The notes beneath the pieces are model-generated. The model was not told the DNA's origin. It did not search any database and saw only the letters and a program-made list of their open reading frames with translations. From Pelotomaculum isophthalicicum JI (lineage in GTDB: Bacteria > Bacillota > Desulfotomaculia > Desulfotomaculales > Pelotomaculaceae): a stretch of DNA of 64,000 nucleotides. Shown one piece after another: positions 1-7,774 of this stretch (position 1 is its first letter; each line of letters begins with the position of its first letter). The DNA is taken from assembly GCF_029478095.1 (NCBI RefSeq), contig NZ_JAKOAV010000011.1, positions 31,473-95,472 of the forward strand. Direction: 5' to 3'. Position numbers and translations under genes: made by a program.

Positions 1-1299
1 CTTCTTATGTTCCAACCCGTTGAGTTTTTCAATAATAGAGTGTACAGCATTGCTACCTATAGCTAGGGCGTTGACTAGATTATCAATTTCTTTTTTTGTT
101 CCGGCCAGTTCCTTTTCAATTTGTTGAAGTTCACCAGCGTAATCAGTCTGTAATCGACGATGATACTCCACAATCTTTTCTGCCAAAGCTGGTAATGTTT
201 CATTGTTAAAAATTTGCTTTTCTAGTTCAGCAAGAACATATGATTCAACGAGGTTCGTAGCAATTTTCTCATTTGAGCACTGTTTTGTCCGGTTGCCATA
301 GTTGCATGTATAGTAGTGAGTCTTTTTATATTCTTTACTTTTTTTTGTTTGATAGCTAGATGAGGCTCCTGTCATCCTGTGGTCGCACTCCCCACACCAA
401 ATCAACCCCGAAAGCAGGTAATTGATCTTTGCTTTGGAGCGGGCTGGCCCTGTGCGGTTTTTGTCCATACGCAGCTTGACCCTATTATACGTTTCCTTAT
501 CAATTATGTGTGGCAATATATCAGGAATTTCGATAATCTCATCCTGGGGCTTGCTTTTGTGGTTATTCCTGCAGCCGTCATTCTTTGCAGCGCTACGGTT
601 AAATATATATGTGCCGATGTATTTTTTATTGCAAAGGATGTCATGCAGGCTATTTTTGCCGAACTCGCGGCCGGCTTTGGTTTTGTAACCATATGAGTTT
701 AACGTATTGATTATATTGCCGTAGCTTTTACCCTGGCTGTACATTTCAAAAATTATCTTTACCGCCCTGGCTTCTGTTTCATTTATGATATACTTTCCTT
801 CACTGTCAACATCAAAACCTAATGGCGGCTTTCCCCCGTTATGTTTCCCCTGTAACGCTGTTTCTTTCATCCCTTTCATCCCTTTCATCACCTCGCGTGC
901 AAGGTTGCGTGAATAATACTCAGCCATGCCTTCGATAACGGATTCCATCAAAATTGATTCCGGGCTGTCGTCAAGGTGTTCAAGCGCCGATTCCACGCGA
1001 ACACCAGACTGGCGCAGCTCCCGCTTATAAAAGGCGCTGTCGTACCGGTTGCGGGCAAAGCGATCCAGCTTGTGGACAAGCAGAAAATCAACTTTCATCC
1101 TGCCGCTCTTGATATCCTTAATCATTTTGAGGAATCCAGGTCTGTCATCAGTTGTAGCGGAGCGGGCCTCATCGGTATAAACCTTTACAACAGAAAAACC
1201 CCGCCGCCCGGCGTACTCGTTGCATGCCCGCACCTGGGCGGTGATGCTTTCCTCCCGCTGGTTGTCGCTGGAGAACCGGGCATATATAACCGCCTTCAC
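1..1299 (-). CDS. Large serine recombinase (C-terminus cut by window edge)
   Basis: Site-specific recombinase of the large serine family, the likely integrase of the element that occupies the first 10 kb. It would cut and join att sites through a phosphoserine intermediate. I read 433 codons without a stop from a GTG at 1299 to the window edge; the GTG follows AGGAGGG at about 9 nt. The N-terminus has YARFS with Ser10 as the probable nucleophile, then HKLDRFARNR of the resolvase fold. A recombinase domain follows (NNKKYIGTY-type segment near residue 210), then a zinc ribbon (WCGEC near 290, second cysteine pair about 35 residues on) and the start of a coiled coil. The GTG overlaps the stop of the upstream ImmA-like gene, so translation is probably coupled. 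The integrase-ImmA-repressor order on one strand is typical of Gram-positive lysogeny modules. Family assignment is firm; its att sites are not visible here. Confidence 0.9.
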   Translation of the reverse strand, partial: MKAVIYARFSSDNQREESITAQVRACNEYAGRRGFSVVKVYTDEARSATTDDRPGFLKMIKDIKSGRMKVDFLLVHKLDRFARNRYDSAFYKRELRQSGVRVESALEHLDDSPESILMESVIEGMAEYYSRNLAREVMKGMKGMKETALQGKHNGGKPPLGFDVDSEGKYIINETEARAVKIIFEMYSQGKSYGNIINTLNSYGYKTKAGREFGKNSLHDILCNKKYIGTYIFNRSAAKNDGCRNNHKSKPQDEIIEIPDILPHIIDKETYNRVKLRMDKNRTGPARSKAKINYLLSGLIWCGECDHRMTGASSSYQTKKSKEYKKTHYYTCNYGNRTKQCSNEKIATNLVESYVLAELEKQIFNNETLPALAEKIVEYHRRLQTDYAGELQQIEKELAGTKKEIDNLVNALAIGSNAVHSIIEKLNGLEHKK

Positions 1300-1748
1300 A
1301 GAGAATCATCCCTCCTAGTCAGTTGTCCTATAACATCCACTAGCCTGTCCAGCCGGCCATGCGCAGCCGCCTCCTGGATCTCAGACTGGTATTGCTCAGC
1401 CTTTTCACCGAGCATGAGCACACAGGCAAAGCGGTTGGCCTGGTACTCGTGCTTTGAATAAAAGCCGGTCTTTTCCAGGATAAAAAGAAAATTAGTATTC
1501 GGGTGCAATAAAAAATGGCCCAGTTCATGGCCACACACAAGCTGCTGTTCAATTTCCGTCAGGCCGGAGTCAATAAAAATGAATCTCTCAGAACCCAGGG
1601 ATAAAGTAATACCTTTAAGTACCTTTAACGGTATATATAAAACCTTAATGCCAAGAGAGGCGGCGATCTCTAACGGCTTACCGCTCCCTCGCTTTTTTAT
1701 ATAATGACATTTACAGAAATCACTATCCTTTGGGCTGTATCTTTGCAG
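1296..1748 (-). CDS. ImmA/IrrE-type metallopeptidase, non-canonical start
   Basis: Small zinc metallopeptidase of the ImmA/IrrE family (about 150 residues), which in phages and ICEs cleaves or inactivates the resident repressor on induction. The zinc motif HELGH is clear, followed by the EYQANRFA segment that supplies the third ligand, and an upstream KPLEIAASLGIKV segment typical of family N-termini. The frame is closed upstream by TAG-TAA at about 1763-1768, and no ATG, GTG or TTG lies between those stops and the conserved core. The only plausible start I can find is a CTG at 1748, inside the end of the repressor gene. An ATT start or translational coupling is possible. The gene overlaps the repressor upstream and the integrase downstream (GTGA overlap at 1296-1299), so the three form one transcript. 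Function by family is well supported; the exact start is not. Confidence 0.75.
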   Translation of the reverse strand: MQRYSPKDSDFCKCHYIKKRGSGKPLEIAASLGIKVLYIPLKVLKGITLSLGSERFIFIDSGLTEIEQQLVCGHELGHFLLHPNTNFLFILEKTGFYSKHEYQANRFACVLMLGEKAEQYQSEIQEAAAHGRLDRLVDVIGQLTRRDDSL

Positions 1749-2370
1749 CCCGCTCTTTTTTTACTACCTCCCAGGCCGTTTTCAAAGCCAGCATCACGTC
1801 GTCTTTCACCTCTTCAGTGAGCGGGTCGCCGAAAACGCGAATATTCGGATGCTCACGGATAAACCTTTCCAGTTCGATATCGTCCGGCGGGCTTTCCTTG
1901 TCCAGCCATGATTCATCCCTGCCCAACAAATAGTCAGCCGATACACCGTAAAGGTCTGCCAGTCTTTCCAGGGTTTTAGTCTCCGGCGTCCTGTATTCGC
2001 GCTCATAACCGGAAAAAGTGCCGACCTCCACGCCGAGCATTTCAGCGATCTGCTTTTGGGTCCACCCCTTTTTCAGCCGTTCTTCTTTGATGCGCCTCGC
2101 CAGAGCTTTATTTCTATATGGCGTTAAATTGTCTTTTGTTTGCCCGGACTGACTTAAGCTACCTCCATTTTTACCGGTTAGCAGGTAATTTGGGCTAGTT
2201 TCAAGCTTTTCAGAGATTAACAACAATGTCTTATAACTTGGTTCTCTTTTACCGCTCTCATACAATGAAATTGTCGGCTCGCTAAGATTACAGAGCCTGG
2301 CTAAATCAGCCTGGGTCAGGTTTTCCCCCTCCCGCAATTCACGCAGTCTTTGCCCGAATTCTATGCCCAT
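1723..2370 (-). CDS. XRE-family repressor with two helix-turn-helix domains
   Basis: Probable CI-like lysogeny repressor of about 215 residues. It contains two complete XRE HTH domains in tandem: residues about 5-65 (NLTQADLARLCNLSEPTIS) and about 86-145 (WTQKQIAEMLGVEVGTFS). A C-terminal acidic/basic tail of about 70 residues follows. Two DNA-binding domains in one chain is unusual for a repressor of this size, most having one HTH and a dimerisation or peptidase domain. I chose ATG 2370 (AAGGG 8 nt upstream) over the in-frame GTG at 2379, which has no spaced ribosome site. Transcription comes from a good promoter at 2408-2436. The gene is divergent from the cro-like gene at 2549 and overlaps the ImmA-like gene, the usual repressor/anti-repressor pairing. 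Confidence 0.85.
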   Translation of the reverse strand: MGIEFGQRLRELREGENLTQADLARLCNLSEPTISLYESGKREPSYKTLLLISEKLETSPNYLLTGKNGGSLSQSGQTKDNLTPYRNKALARRIKEERLKKGWTQKQIAEMLGVEVGTFSGYEREYRTPETKTLERLADLYGVSADYLLGRDESWLDKESPPDDIELERFIREHPNIRVFGDPLTEEVKDDVMLALKTAWEVVKKERAAKIQPKG

Positions 2371-2403
2371 GTTCTCCACCCTTTGCGTATTGCTAACTAT
2401 TAA

Positions 2404-2530
2404 ACTTATTATAGTTTGCTATTAGTAAATATGCAAGGATATTATCTAATAAACAAGTTTACATTTTGTAAATTTTATTATTGCAAAATGTAATGTAGTC
2501 ATGATATATTATTTACAGTTAGTAAAGTCT
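2404..2530. promoter_or_regulatory. Divergent promoter/operator region of the lysogeny switch
   Basis: Minus-strand promoter: -35 TTGCAT (2431-2436), 17-nt spacer, -10 TATAAT (2408-2413), driving the two-HTH repressor. Plus-strand promoter: -35 TTGCAA (2481-2486), 18-nt spacer, -10 TATATT (2505-2510), driving the cro-like gene. Between and over them lie inverted repeats: TTTACA-TTT-TGTAAA (2458-2472), the related TTGCA-AAA-TGTAA (2481-2493, over the plus -35) and TTTAC-AGTTA-GTAAA (2512-2526). Shared TTTACA/TTGCA half sites suggest a common operator read by the repressor and the cro-like protein. Binding itself is inferred. Confidence 0.7.
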
Positions 2531-2548
2531 TTAGCTCGGAGGTGATGC

Positions 2549-2752
2549 ATTATCCTTGTTAAATTAAAAGCCTTTCGACTAGAAAAAGAAGTCACGCAGA
2601 AGCAAATCAGTGAAGCAATCGGTATTTCCGAGAGCTATTACTGTCAAATGGAAAACGGTTCAAGGCGCATGTCTTTACTCTTAGCCAAAGAAATAGCCCA
2701 GTTCCTAAATGCGACTCTGGATGAATTATTTATGGACACTGACTTAGCGTAA
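2549..2752 (+). CDS. Cro-like XRE HTH protein, probable AUU start
   Basis: Small DNA-binding protein of 67 residues made almost entirely of one XRE HTH domain (TQKQISEAIGISESYYCQME), ending DELFMDTDLA. Its place just after the divergent promoter makes it a Cro- or early-regulator candidate. The frame is closed by TGA at 2543-2545 and has no ATG, GTG or TTG before the conserved KLKAFRLEK segment. A strong GGAGGT (2539-2544) sits 4-5 nt before ATT 2549, giving M-I-L-V-K as start. AUU initiation is known for infC, where it limits expression, so this may be a deliberate weak start. A frameshift near the start is the alternative. Domain call is firm; start is inferred. Confidence 0.7.
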   Translation: MILVKLKAFRLEKEVTQKQISEAIGISESYYCQMENGSRRMSLLLAKEIAQFLNATLDELFMDTDLA

Positions 2753-2787
2753 AGCTTATACGCTAAAAGTTTCAATGGAGGGTATGC

Positions 2788-2979
2788 ATGCAGACCGTGT
2801 TGGTGAAGGTAACAGCCCGCAGGACAAAAAGCGGCTTGGAAACGGTAAGGCGGGAAGTGGTCGGCCACAGTTCGGAAGACGCCGGACAGCACCTGGACCG
2901 CCTGGCCGGCATCCTTACGGACCTGTTCATGACACAGATCGATAAAAGTAAAAAGGAGGTTGCGGCAAGTGGACAATAG
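2788..2979 (+). CDS. Small hypothetical protein of the early operon
   Basis: A 63-residue basic protein that I do not recognise. The ATG follows GGAGGGT with good spacing, which supports it as a real gene. It starts with a short beta-like stretch (QTVLVKVTARRT) and continues as a helix-rich segment (HSSEDAGQHLDRLAGILTDL), with no cysteine cluster, membrane segment or HTH. Its end overlaps the start of the next gene, whose ribosome site AAGGAGG lies inside it, so the two are probably translationally coupled. Position between a cro-like gene and an annealase suggests an accessory role in early phage regulation or recombination. Confidence 0.55.
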   Translation: MQTVLVKVTARRTKSGLETVRREVVGHSSEDAGQHLDRLAGILTDLFMTQIDKSKKEVAASGQ

Positions 2980-3307
2980 TGGCATTACCAATATTCTTTC
3001 AGTTAGTGAAGCGCTTGAGTTGTTGGAAATTGCTTTAAAAAAGCACGGCCTGGACAGCGCGAATATTACTATCAGCAGTCACGGCCTCACCCCGGAGCAA
3101 AGCGGCAGTATTGCCAGGGACATAGTTGCCGGCGGTTTTGGTGAAGATGTCAGGCTGGCGGGAAAACTCGTAAAGTATGAGGACCGGGAAGGCTGGTTTT
3201 CCTGGAATACTGTGGGGCGGGACGGTGATTACATTAATCTGTTTTTCAGTGTTGGTGAAGATGACCAACCAGTTAACTATTTTCCTTCGGAAAAGGAGGT
3301 AAGCTAA
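2969..3307 (+). CDS. Hypothetical early-operon protein
   Basis: A 112-residue acidic protein of unknown family. I start it at GTG 2969, 9 nt after AAGGAGG, rather than the TTG at 2960 that touches the ribosome site. The N-terminal half is helical (SVSEALELLEIALKKHG); the C-terminal half is beta-rich with aromatic residues (EGWFSWNTVGRDGDYINLFF). It is followed directly by GGAGGTAAGCTA and the Rad52-like gene with no gap, so it belongs to the same operon. No catalytic motif is visible. It could be a partner or inhibitor in the recombination module, but that is only context. Confidence 0.55.
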   Translation: MDNSGITNILSVSEALELLEIALKKHGLDSANITISSHGLTPEQSGSIARDIVAGGFGEDVRLAGKLVKYEDREGWFSWNTVGRDGDYINLFFSVGEDDQPVNYFPSEKEVS

Positions 3308-4300
3308 ATGGCTATCCAAGCAAGCGAACGAGATTTCATCGGCGCCGCCGGCGACAGGCAGCCAAATGTCCCGCTGCCGGGGGCGCTCACACTATTGGAC
3401 CTGCCTGCTATCTACAGGGACTTTTGTAGTGAACTACCTGTCGACGCCATTCAACGCACGAAAGGGCGTGAAACCCGGAAAGGTTATGATACCGACGGGT
3501 ACGGCTACCAGTATTGCATAGACATGCTCAACAACGTGGCCGGGCTCGGTCACTGGCGCATCATTTCGGAGGAAGTGTTTTGCGACGAGGGCGAGTATAA
3601 CAACGGCCGGAAGGCCTACGAGGTAGGTTATGACGTGGTCGTTCAAATCGGGAACTGGACTCCGGCCGGCTTTGAAGTTCTGGCTGAAACCCCGCGCACA
3701 CCGGGCGGCCATGTGTCCGCGCTGAAAAACGACGCGAGAAAGGGCGCTCTGACCAACGCAATCAAGAAAGCTCTGGCCTTCTTTGGTATCGGCGCGGCGG
3801 CATACCGCGGGGAGCTTGACGACGATAACCTCCTGCCTGGAGGCCGCGAGGACCTCCAGGAGAAGACAGGCCAGAACCCGCCGCCCAGGCCGCAGAACCA
3901 GCCTCAGCAAAACCGGACGCAGAGCCAGCCGCCGGCGCAGGGCGCCGGTAAGGCCACTGACAGGCAATTAGGCATGGTCAAGGGCACGATTGAGCGTGCC
4001 GCCCAGGCCGCCGGCTTCAACATGACCCTTAAAGATCAGGCGTTTCTCGGCGCTGTCCTGTCCGCCGCTGGCCTGAGCGCGGCAAGTTTGGATGATTTGA
4101 CCAGGCAGGAGGCCAGTTACCTGATTGAAAACGCGGCCGGACTGGTGAATCAGGCAATCTTTTTCCTTGAAACAAATCGGTCCGGTACACACCAAACCCC
4201 GCCGCCCGGGCAAAAACAGGCCCCACCGGCCAGCCGGGGTAATGGCCAGGGAAACAGCCCGCGGAACAGTGAGGGGAATGGAAGGAGGCGGCTATTCTGA
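3308..4300 (+). CDS. Rad52/Rad22-like single-strand annealing protein
   Basis: DNA repair/annealing protein of 330 residues, of the Rad52/22 (DdrA-related) superfamily used by many phages for strand annealing. Residues about 25-180 hold the conserved core: FCSELPVDAIQRTKGRETRK, then the YGYQYC aromatic segment, GHWRI, and the basic HVSALKNDARKGALTNA helix. Residues 185-220 are a Pro/Gln-rich linker, and the remaining 110 residues form a helical C-terminal region that may bind a partner such as SSB. The ribosome site is AAGGAGGT at 3294-3301. The stop overlaps the ATG of the following SbcC-like ATPase by one base, the usual pairing of annealase with a DNA-end-processing ATPase in phage recombination operons. 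Confidence 0.8.
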   Translation: MAIQASERDFIGAAGDRQPNVPLPGALTLLDLPAIYRDFCSELPVDAIQRTKGRETRKGYDTDGYGYQYCIDMLNNVAGLGHWRIISEEVFCDEGEYNNGRKAYEVGYDVVVQIGNWTPAGFEVLAETPRTPGGHVSALKNDARKGALTNAIKKALAFFGIGAAAYRGELDDDNLLPGGREDLQEKTGQNPPPRPQNQPQQNRTQSQPPAQGAGKATDRQLGMVKGTIERAAQAAGFNMTLKDQAFLGAVLSAAGLSAASLDDLTRQEASYLIENAAGLVNQAIFFLETNRSGTHQTPPPGQKQAPPASRGNGQGNSPRNSEGNGRRRLF

Positions 4301-6233
4301 TGAAAATCAACCGTCTTTATCTCCAGAACTTTCGTAGTCACAGGGAAAGCGACATAAGCCTTGACCGGGTGAATTTTTTCCTCGGCAAAAACAACGCAGG
4401 TAAAACCTCCCTGCTGGCCGCTCTGGAATGGGGCTTAACCGGGCGCTGCTACTGGACCGACAAGGCTGGCCGGGGAGCAGGCGACCTGATCAAGACAGGC
4501 GCAAAAAGCGCCACCGTGCTGGCGGACCTGGCCGGTGCCGGCCTGGCCGTCCGCACCATGAATCCGAACGGGTTTACTTTTGATGGTGAAACGGCCGCGC
4601 AGGCCGCCCAGGCTAAACTATACGCCGCCCTGCAGACAAACGAGGGCGACCTGCAGGCCGCGCTTAACGTGAGCGCTTTCCTCGCCATGAGCCCGTCCGA
4701 ACAGAAGACCTACCTTTTCAATGTCCTTGACCTGCGCTGGGATATCGACATTGTCCTGGCCGCATTACGCGAATGGGCGAATAGGAGCGGGCACGGTGAA
4801 AAAATAGAACGGCTGGAACATCTGGTCCGGCCGCTCTACCCACCGAAGGTTCAGGCCGGGCCGGAAGTGTTGGACGCGATTGAGAAGAAACTGCGCGACC
4901 TGCGGCGCGACACCAAGCGTGACCTCCAGCGAATCCGGGCCGCCCAGGAAGAAAACCCCGTTTCAAACCCTGCTCCGGACGTAACGCTGGAAGAAGTGCT
5001 GGCCCAACTTGCGGAATTAAGGGCAGAACGCGACAATATCCTGACTATGCTGGCAGACCGCAAGCGGAGCGAGGACCGGCGGAAAACCCTGCAGGCTAAT
5101 TATGAAGCGGTAAGAGGCAGGTTATCACAAATCACGGACGCACTGGCCGGACTTGCCGGGCAAGCCCCAGTAAAACCTTTCGCGGTACCGGACCGGGCAG
5201 TACTGGATGGAGCCGCGGCGCTGGTAGCAAAGCGCCAGGCCGGCGTAGTAAGCCTGGAAGCTGAGTGGCGGACCCTGAAAGCAGCCCTGGATGCGCTTTC
5301 AAAAGCGGGCAGCCGCTGTCCGCTGGCGCCGGACCATATCACCTGCGCCATGACCACGGCTAAAAGGATCAAGCTGCTGGAAGACCTGGCCGCACAGGCA
5401 GACGCGAAGGCTGCGGCAGTGGAACAGGCGCGGTTGGAACTGGACCAGGCCAGGCGTGAAAACGAGCGGCAAAAGACCTTTGCGGAGCAGGCGAGGCAGG
5501 CCGAGCGGGCCGCCCAGGAAGCGAACGCGAAAAAGCCCGGCTGCAGGCCCAGGCTGGCGAACTGTCCAGGCAGGCTGACGACCTGGCCGCGGAGCTGCAA
5601 AAATACGAAGCCCTGCAGGCCCCGGATCTATCACCTTTAAAGGCGCTGGATGAGCGCATAGCTAAAGGGGAAGCCTTTGCCGATAAGATGAAAGCCTACC
5701 AGCAGGCCAAAGCCCAGGAGGATACTTTTGACCGTGATACCGTCGCGCTGACTGAAGATCTGGCCGAATATGAACTGCTTGTAAAAGCGTTCGGCCCGGA
5801 CGGCATCCGCCGCTGTGTCCTGGCGAACAGCCTCGACCCGTTTACCGCGCGCGTGAACGCGAATCTGGCCGGCCTCACGGACGGGGAATACTCCGTCGAA
5901 TTTGCGCCGGACATGAGCCCCATCGTCAAGCACGCCAGCGCGGTTGTCCCGGCCCGCCTGCTGTCTACCAGCGAACAGCTGCGGGTAGGGATAGCGGTAC
6001 AGGAAGCCATAGCCGCATATCTCGGCCTGCGCATCCTGGCGATTGACGGTGCGGATCTGCTGGATCAGGACAACCGCGACCGGCTGACCGGGTTTGTCCT
6101 GGAGCGAGCGGAAGCAGGTGAATTTGACCAAGTCCTGGTGTTTTCCACCGTGGGCGATGTGCAGCCCGCGAACCCGGGCCTGCCCCGCTTTAAAATGTTC
6201 CGGGTTGAGGCGGGCACGGTGAGGGAAATTTAG
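4300..6233 (+). CDS. SbcC/RecF-like AAA ATPase with an internal -1 frameshift
   Basis: ABC-type ATPase of the SMC/SbcC/RecF class, about 644 residues when read through a frameshift. The first frame (from ATG 4300) starts with FRSHRESDIS, then Walker A GKNNAGKTS (residues 29-37) and a long Ala/Glu/Arg coiled coil with a cysteine pair (RCPLAPDHITC) near residue 345 that could be a hook. The second frame carries the coiled-coil return and the ATPase end: signature-like LSTSEQLRVG and Walker B LRILAIDGADLLD. The frames join smoothly near 5523-5540, where GAAAAAG (5529-5535) would allow a -1 slip; unshifted translation stops at 5640 and lacks Walker B. This may be programmed frameshifting, an inactivating mutation or a base-calling error. 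In operon with the Rad52-like gene it would act in DNA-end processing. Confidence 0.7.
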
Positions 6234-6246
6234 TGACAACTGAATA

Positions 6247-6281
6247 GCCCCGCTCCATACCGGTCCATCCAGGGGCGGGGC
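6247..6281 (+). terminator. Hairpin after the recombination operon
   Basis: GCCCCGC (6247-6253) pairs with GCGGGGC (6275-6281) around a 21-nt loop, 14 nt after the ATPase stop. There is no proper T-run on either strand, so it may act as a weak terminator or an mRNA-end stabiliser between the convergent ATPase and glycosylase-like genes. Confidence 0.45.
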
Positions 6282-6321
6282 ATTCTGTGAATAATACGCA
6301 CTGTTGACATAACTTTAAGAA

Positions 6322-7014
6322 TTATTGCCGGTCAATAATTGACTTTAGTTTATCAAGTTGCTGCTTAAAGGTAGGACTGTTTACTGTAGGACCACCATTG
6401 GATGGGTGCCTGAAGTATACTAGTTTGTTCTTGATTGATGATATCTTGCTTAGGTCGTCTCTGGCTTTGCTGTGCATCGCAATAATTGCCTTTGGGTTAA
6501 AATAATTGATTTCTTGTAACAAGTGTTTCTGACAATGAATTCTATTATTTAAAGGTATATTAGGACCAGTTTCAGATTCAGTACTGCATTTAAATAAATC
6601 AGTTAGCCAGACATAGTCAAGCCAGTTGTTGAACGCTTCCTTACGGTCAACTAAGCCACAATAAACAAGAGCTTCTACCATGTAATTTTTCATTTTACTG
6701 TGGAATACGGTATCCCTGCCATTGCCTCTAATTTGGGGATTAGTAAACGTATCTGTTGCAAAATTGTATAAATAATCTATTTCGTATTGACCTAGCTTAT
6801 CGTTCATACTTACCTTGCTGAATTGTTTTATTTCACTTTCCATCGGATGGCCGGGATTCAGGGTTACTACAACAAGCTTTACTTTGTTTCTATCCGTGCC
6901 GCCCGCCCATCCTCTTGGAGGAACAAAAGGTTCTTTTAGTATAAAATCCGAGTTCCAGCAATAACGGCAGTTAATTGTTTGCGACATTATTTCATATAGT
7001 TGCTGAGTAATCAT
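6322..7014 (-). CDS. Putative uracil-DNA-glycosylase-superfamily protein
   Basis: A 230-residue protein from ATG 7014, which follows GAGGGGG with an 8-nt gap; an in-frame start 14 codons upstream lacks a ribosome site. The fold signature resembles the uracil-DNA glycosylase superfamily: a strand VKLVVVTLNPGHP near residue 45, where glycosylases bind the base, and a second strand FNPKAIIAMHSKA followed by FRHPSNGGP, matching the typical 'strand-alanine-rich helix-HPS' end. A CRYCW pair lies near the N-terminus. It is clearly more AT-rich than its neighbours and lies on the opposite strand, as a 'moron' gene inserted in a phage early operon would. Base excision or base-modification defence are possible roles; the family call is tentative. 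Confidence 0.45.
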   Translation of the reverse strand: MITQQLYEIMSQTINCRYCWNSDFILKEPFVPPRGWAGGTDRNKVKLVVVTLNPGHPMESEIKQFSKVSMNDKLGQYEIDYLYNFATDTFTNPQIRGNGRDTVFHSKMKNYMVEALVYCGLVDRKEAFNNWLDYVWLTDLFKCSTESETGPNIPLNNRIHCQKHLLQEINYFNPKAIIAMHSKARDDLSKISSIKNKLVYFRHPSNGGPTVNSPTFKQQLDKLKSIIDRQ

Positions 7015-7124
7015 AGGTTTCCCCCTCAATAAAAAACTTTTTGTAAAGTACGACATTACTAACGTAAATCCCTTTCTATGTTACATTTTTCAACATTAAT
7101 GTTGCAGTAATGTGGAGGTGACAT

Positions 7125-7199
7125 ATGGGAAACCCAATTCATAAATTATGCTGTTATCGCTCTGAAGATTTTAGACTATATATTCCAGGGAAATCGTGA
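7125..7199 (+). CDS. 24-residue leader-like peptide
   Basis: ATG 7125 is preceded by an excellent ribosome site, GGAGGTGAC, and encodes 24 residues with an adjacent cysteine pair (HKLCCYRSEDFRLY) before a TGA. It sits 13 nt upstream of the next gene's start region. It may be a true microprotein or a leader that couples translation of the downstream winged-helix gene. I see no family. Confidence 0.4.
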   Translation: MGNPIHKLCCYRSEDFRLYIPGKS

Positions 7200-7212
7200 G
7201 GGAGGGATTGAT

Positions 7213-7560
7213 GTGACTAAGCAATATTTAAGCCCTCAGGAGCAGGCCGTCTTAGACTGTATTCCTGCCGGCCACAAAAAGGCCATTAGTCGCCGGTGCC
7301 TGGTAGAAAGAAGCAGGCTAAACGAGCGGAAGGTCCGCAAGATAATTCTTTCCCTGATTGTTCACCGCGGTATTCCTATCGGGAGCTGCACCGGCAAGGA
7401 AGGCGGCGGCTATTTTATCATTCAGAGTTACGATGATCTGGCCGTGGCCATGATGCACTTGAAGCCGAGGGCGAAGAAAATATTCCTCCGGGTGCGGGCG
7501 CTGGAGAATATCGCCCGGGAGAAATTCAGCCGGCAGCTGAAGCTGGTGATACCCGAATGA
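7213..7560 (+). CDS. Winged-helix-like DNA-binding protein
   Basis: A 115-residue basic protein started at GTG 7213 after GGGAGGG. The sequence ISRRCLVERSRLNERKVRKI followed by the HRGIPIGSC turn and GGGYFIIQ strand pair matches a winged-helix arrangement in which the glycine-rich hairpin is the wing. Such proteins are common just before the replication initiator of Gram-positive phages and plasmids. The gene overlaps the next one by ATGA, and the operon continues through the replication protein. Role as a replication or transcription accessory factor is inferred from context. Confidence 0.55.
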   Translation: MTKQYLSPQEQAVLDCIPAGHKKAISRRCLVERSRLNERKVRKIILSLIVHRGIPIGSCTGKEGGGYFIIQSYDDLAVAMMHLKPRAKKIFLRVRALENIAREKFSRQLKLVIPE

Positions 7561-7772
7561 AGCAAAAGCCGGTTTTGTGTATTCGTGGCTGTGCCGGGCC
7601 TTCCCTGATTAAACAACTTGCCCGCTACCTGGACAGGCAGATCACCGCCTGCCAGGAGTGGCTTGAGGGGCCGGACAAACCGTCTGACCAACTGATGACG
7701 AAAGCTGTATTGATTACAAGCGCCGTATATATAGCGGCTCATTTGATATTAAGGATATGCCGTGGAGGCTAA
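7557..7772 (+). CDS. Small hypothetical protein, possible membrane anchor
   Basis: A 71-residue protein overlapping the previous gene by ATGA. The N-terminal half is basic with CIRGCAG; the C-terminal half has a hydrophobic stretch (AVLITSAVYIAAHLIL) long enough for one membrane segment, ending in a short basic tail. No family is recognised. The next gene's ribosome site GGAGG lies inside its last codons, so it is part of the operon. Confidence 0.5.
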   Translation: MKQKPVLCIRGCAGPSLIKQLARYLDRQITACQEWLEGPDKPSDQLMTKAVLITSAVYIAAHLILRICRGG

Positions 7773-7774
7773 TA

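Noticed and set aside
976..1461. 161-codon plus-strand frame antisense to the integrase and ImmA-like genes
   Set aside because: Shadow of two well-supported minus-strand genes.
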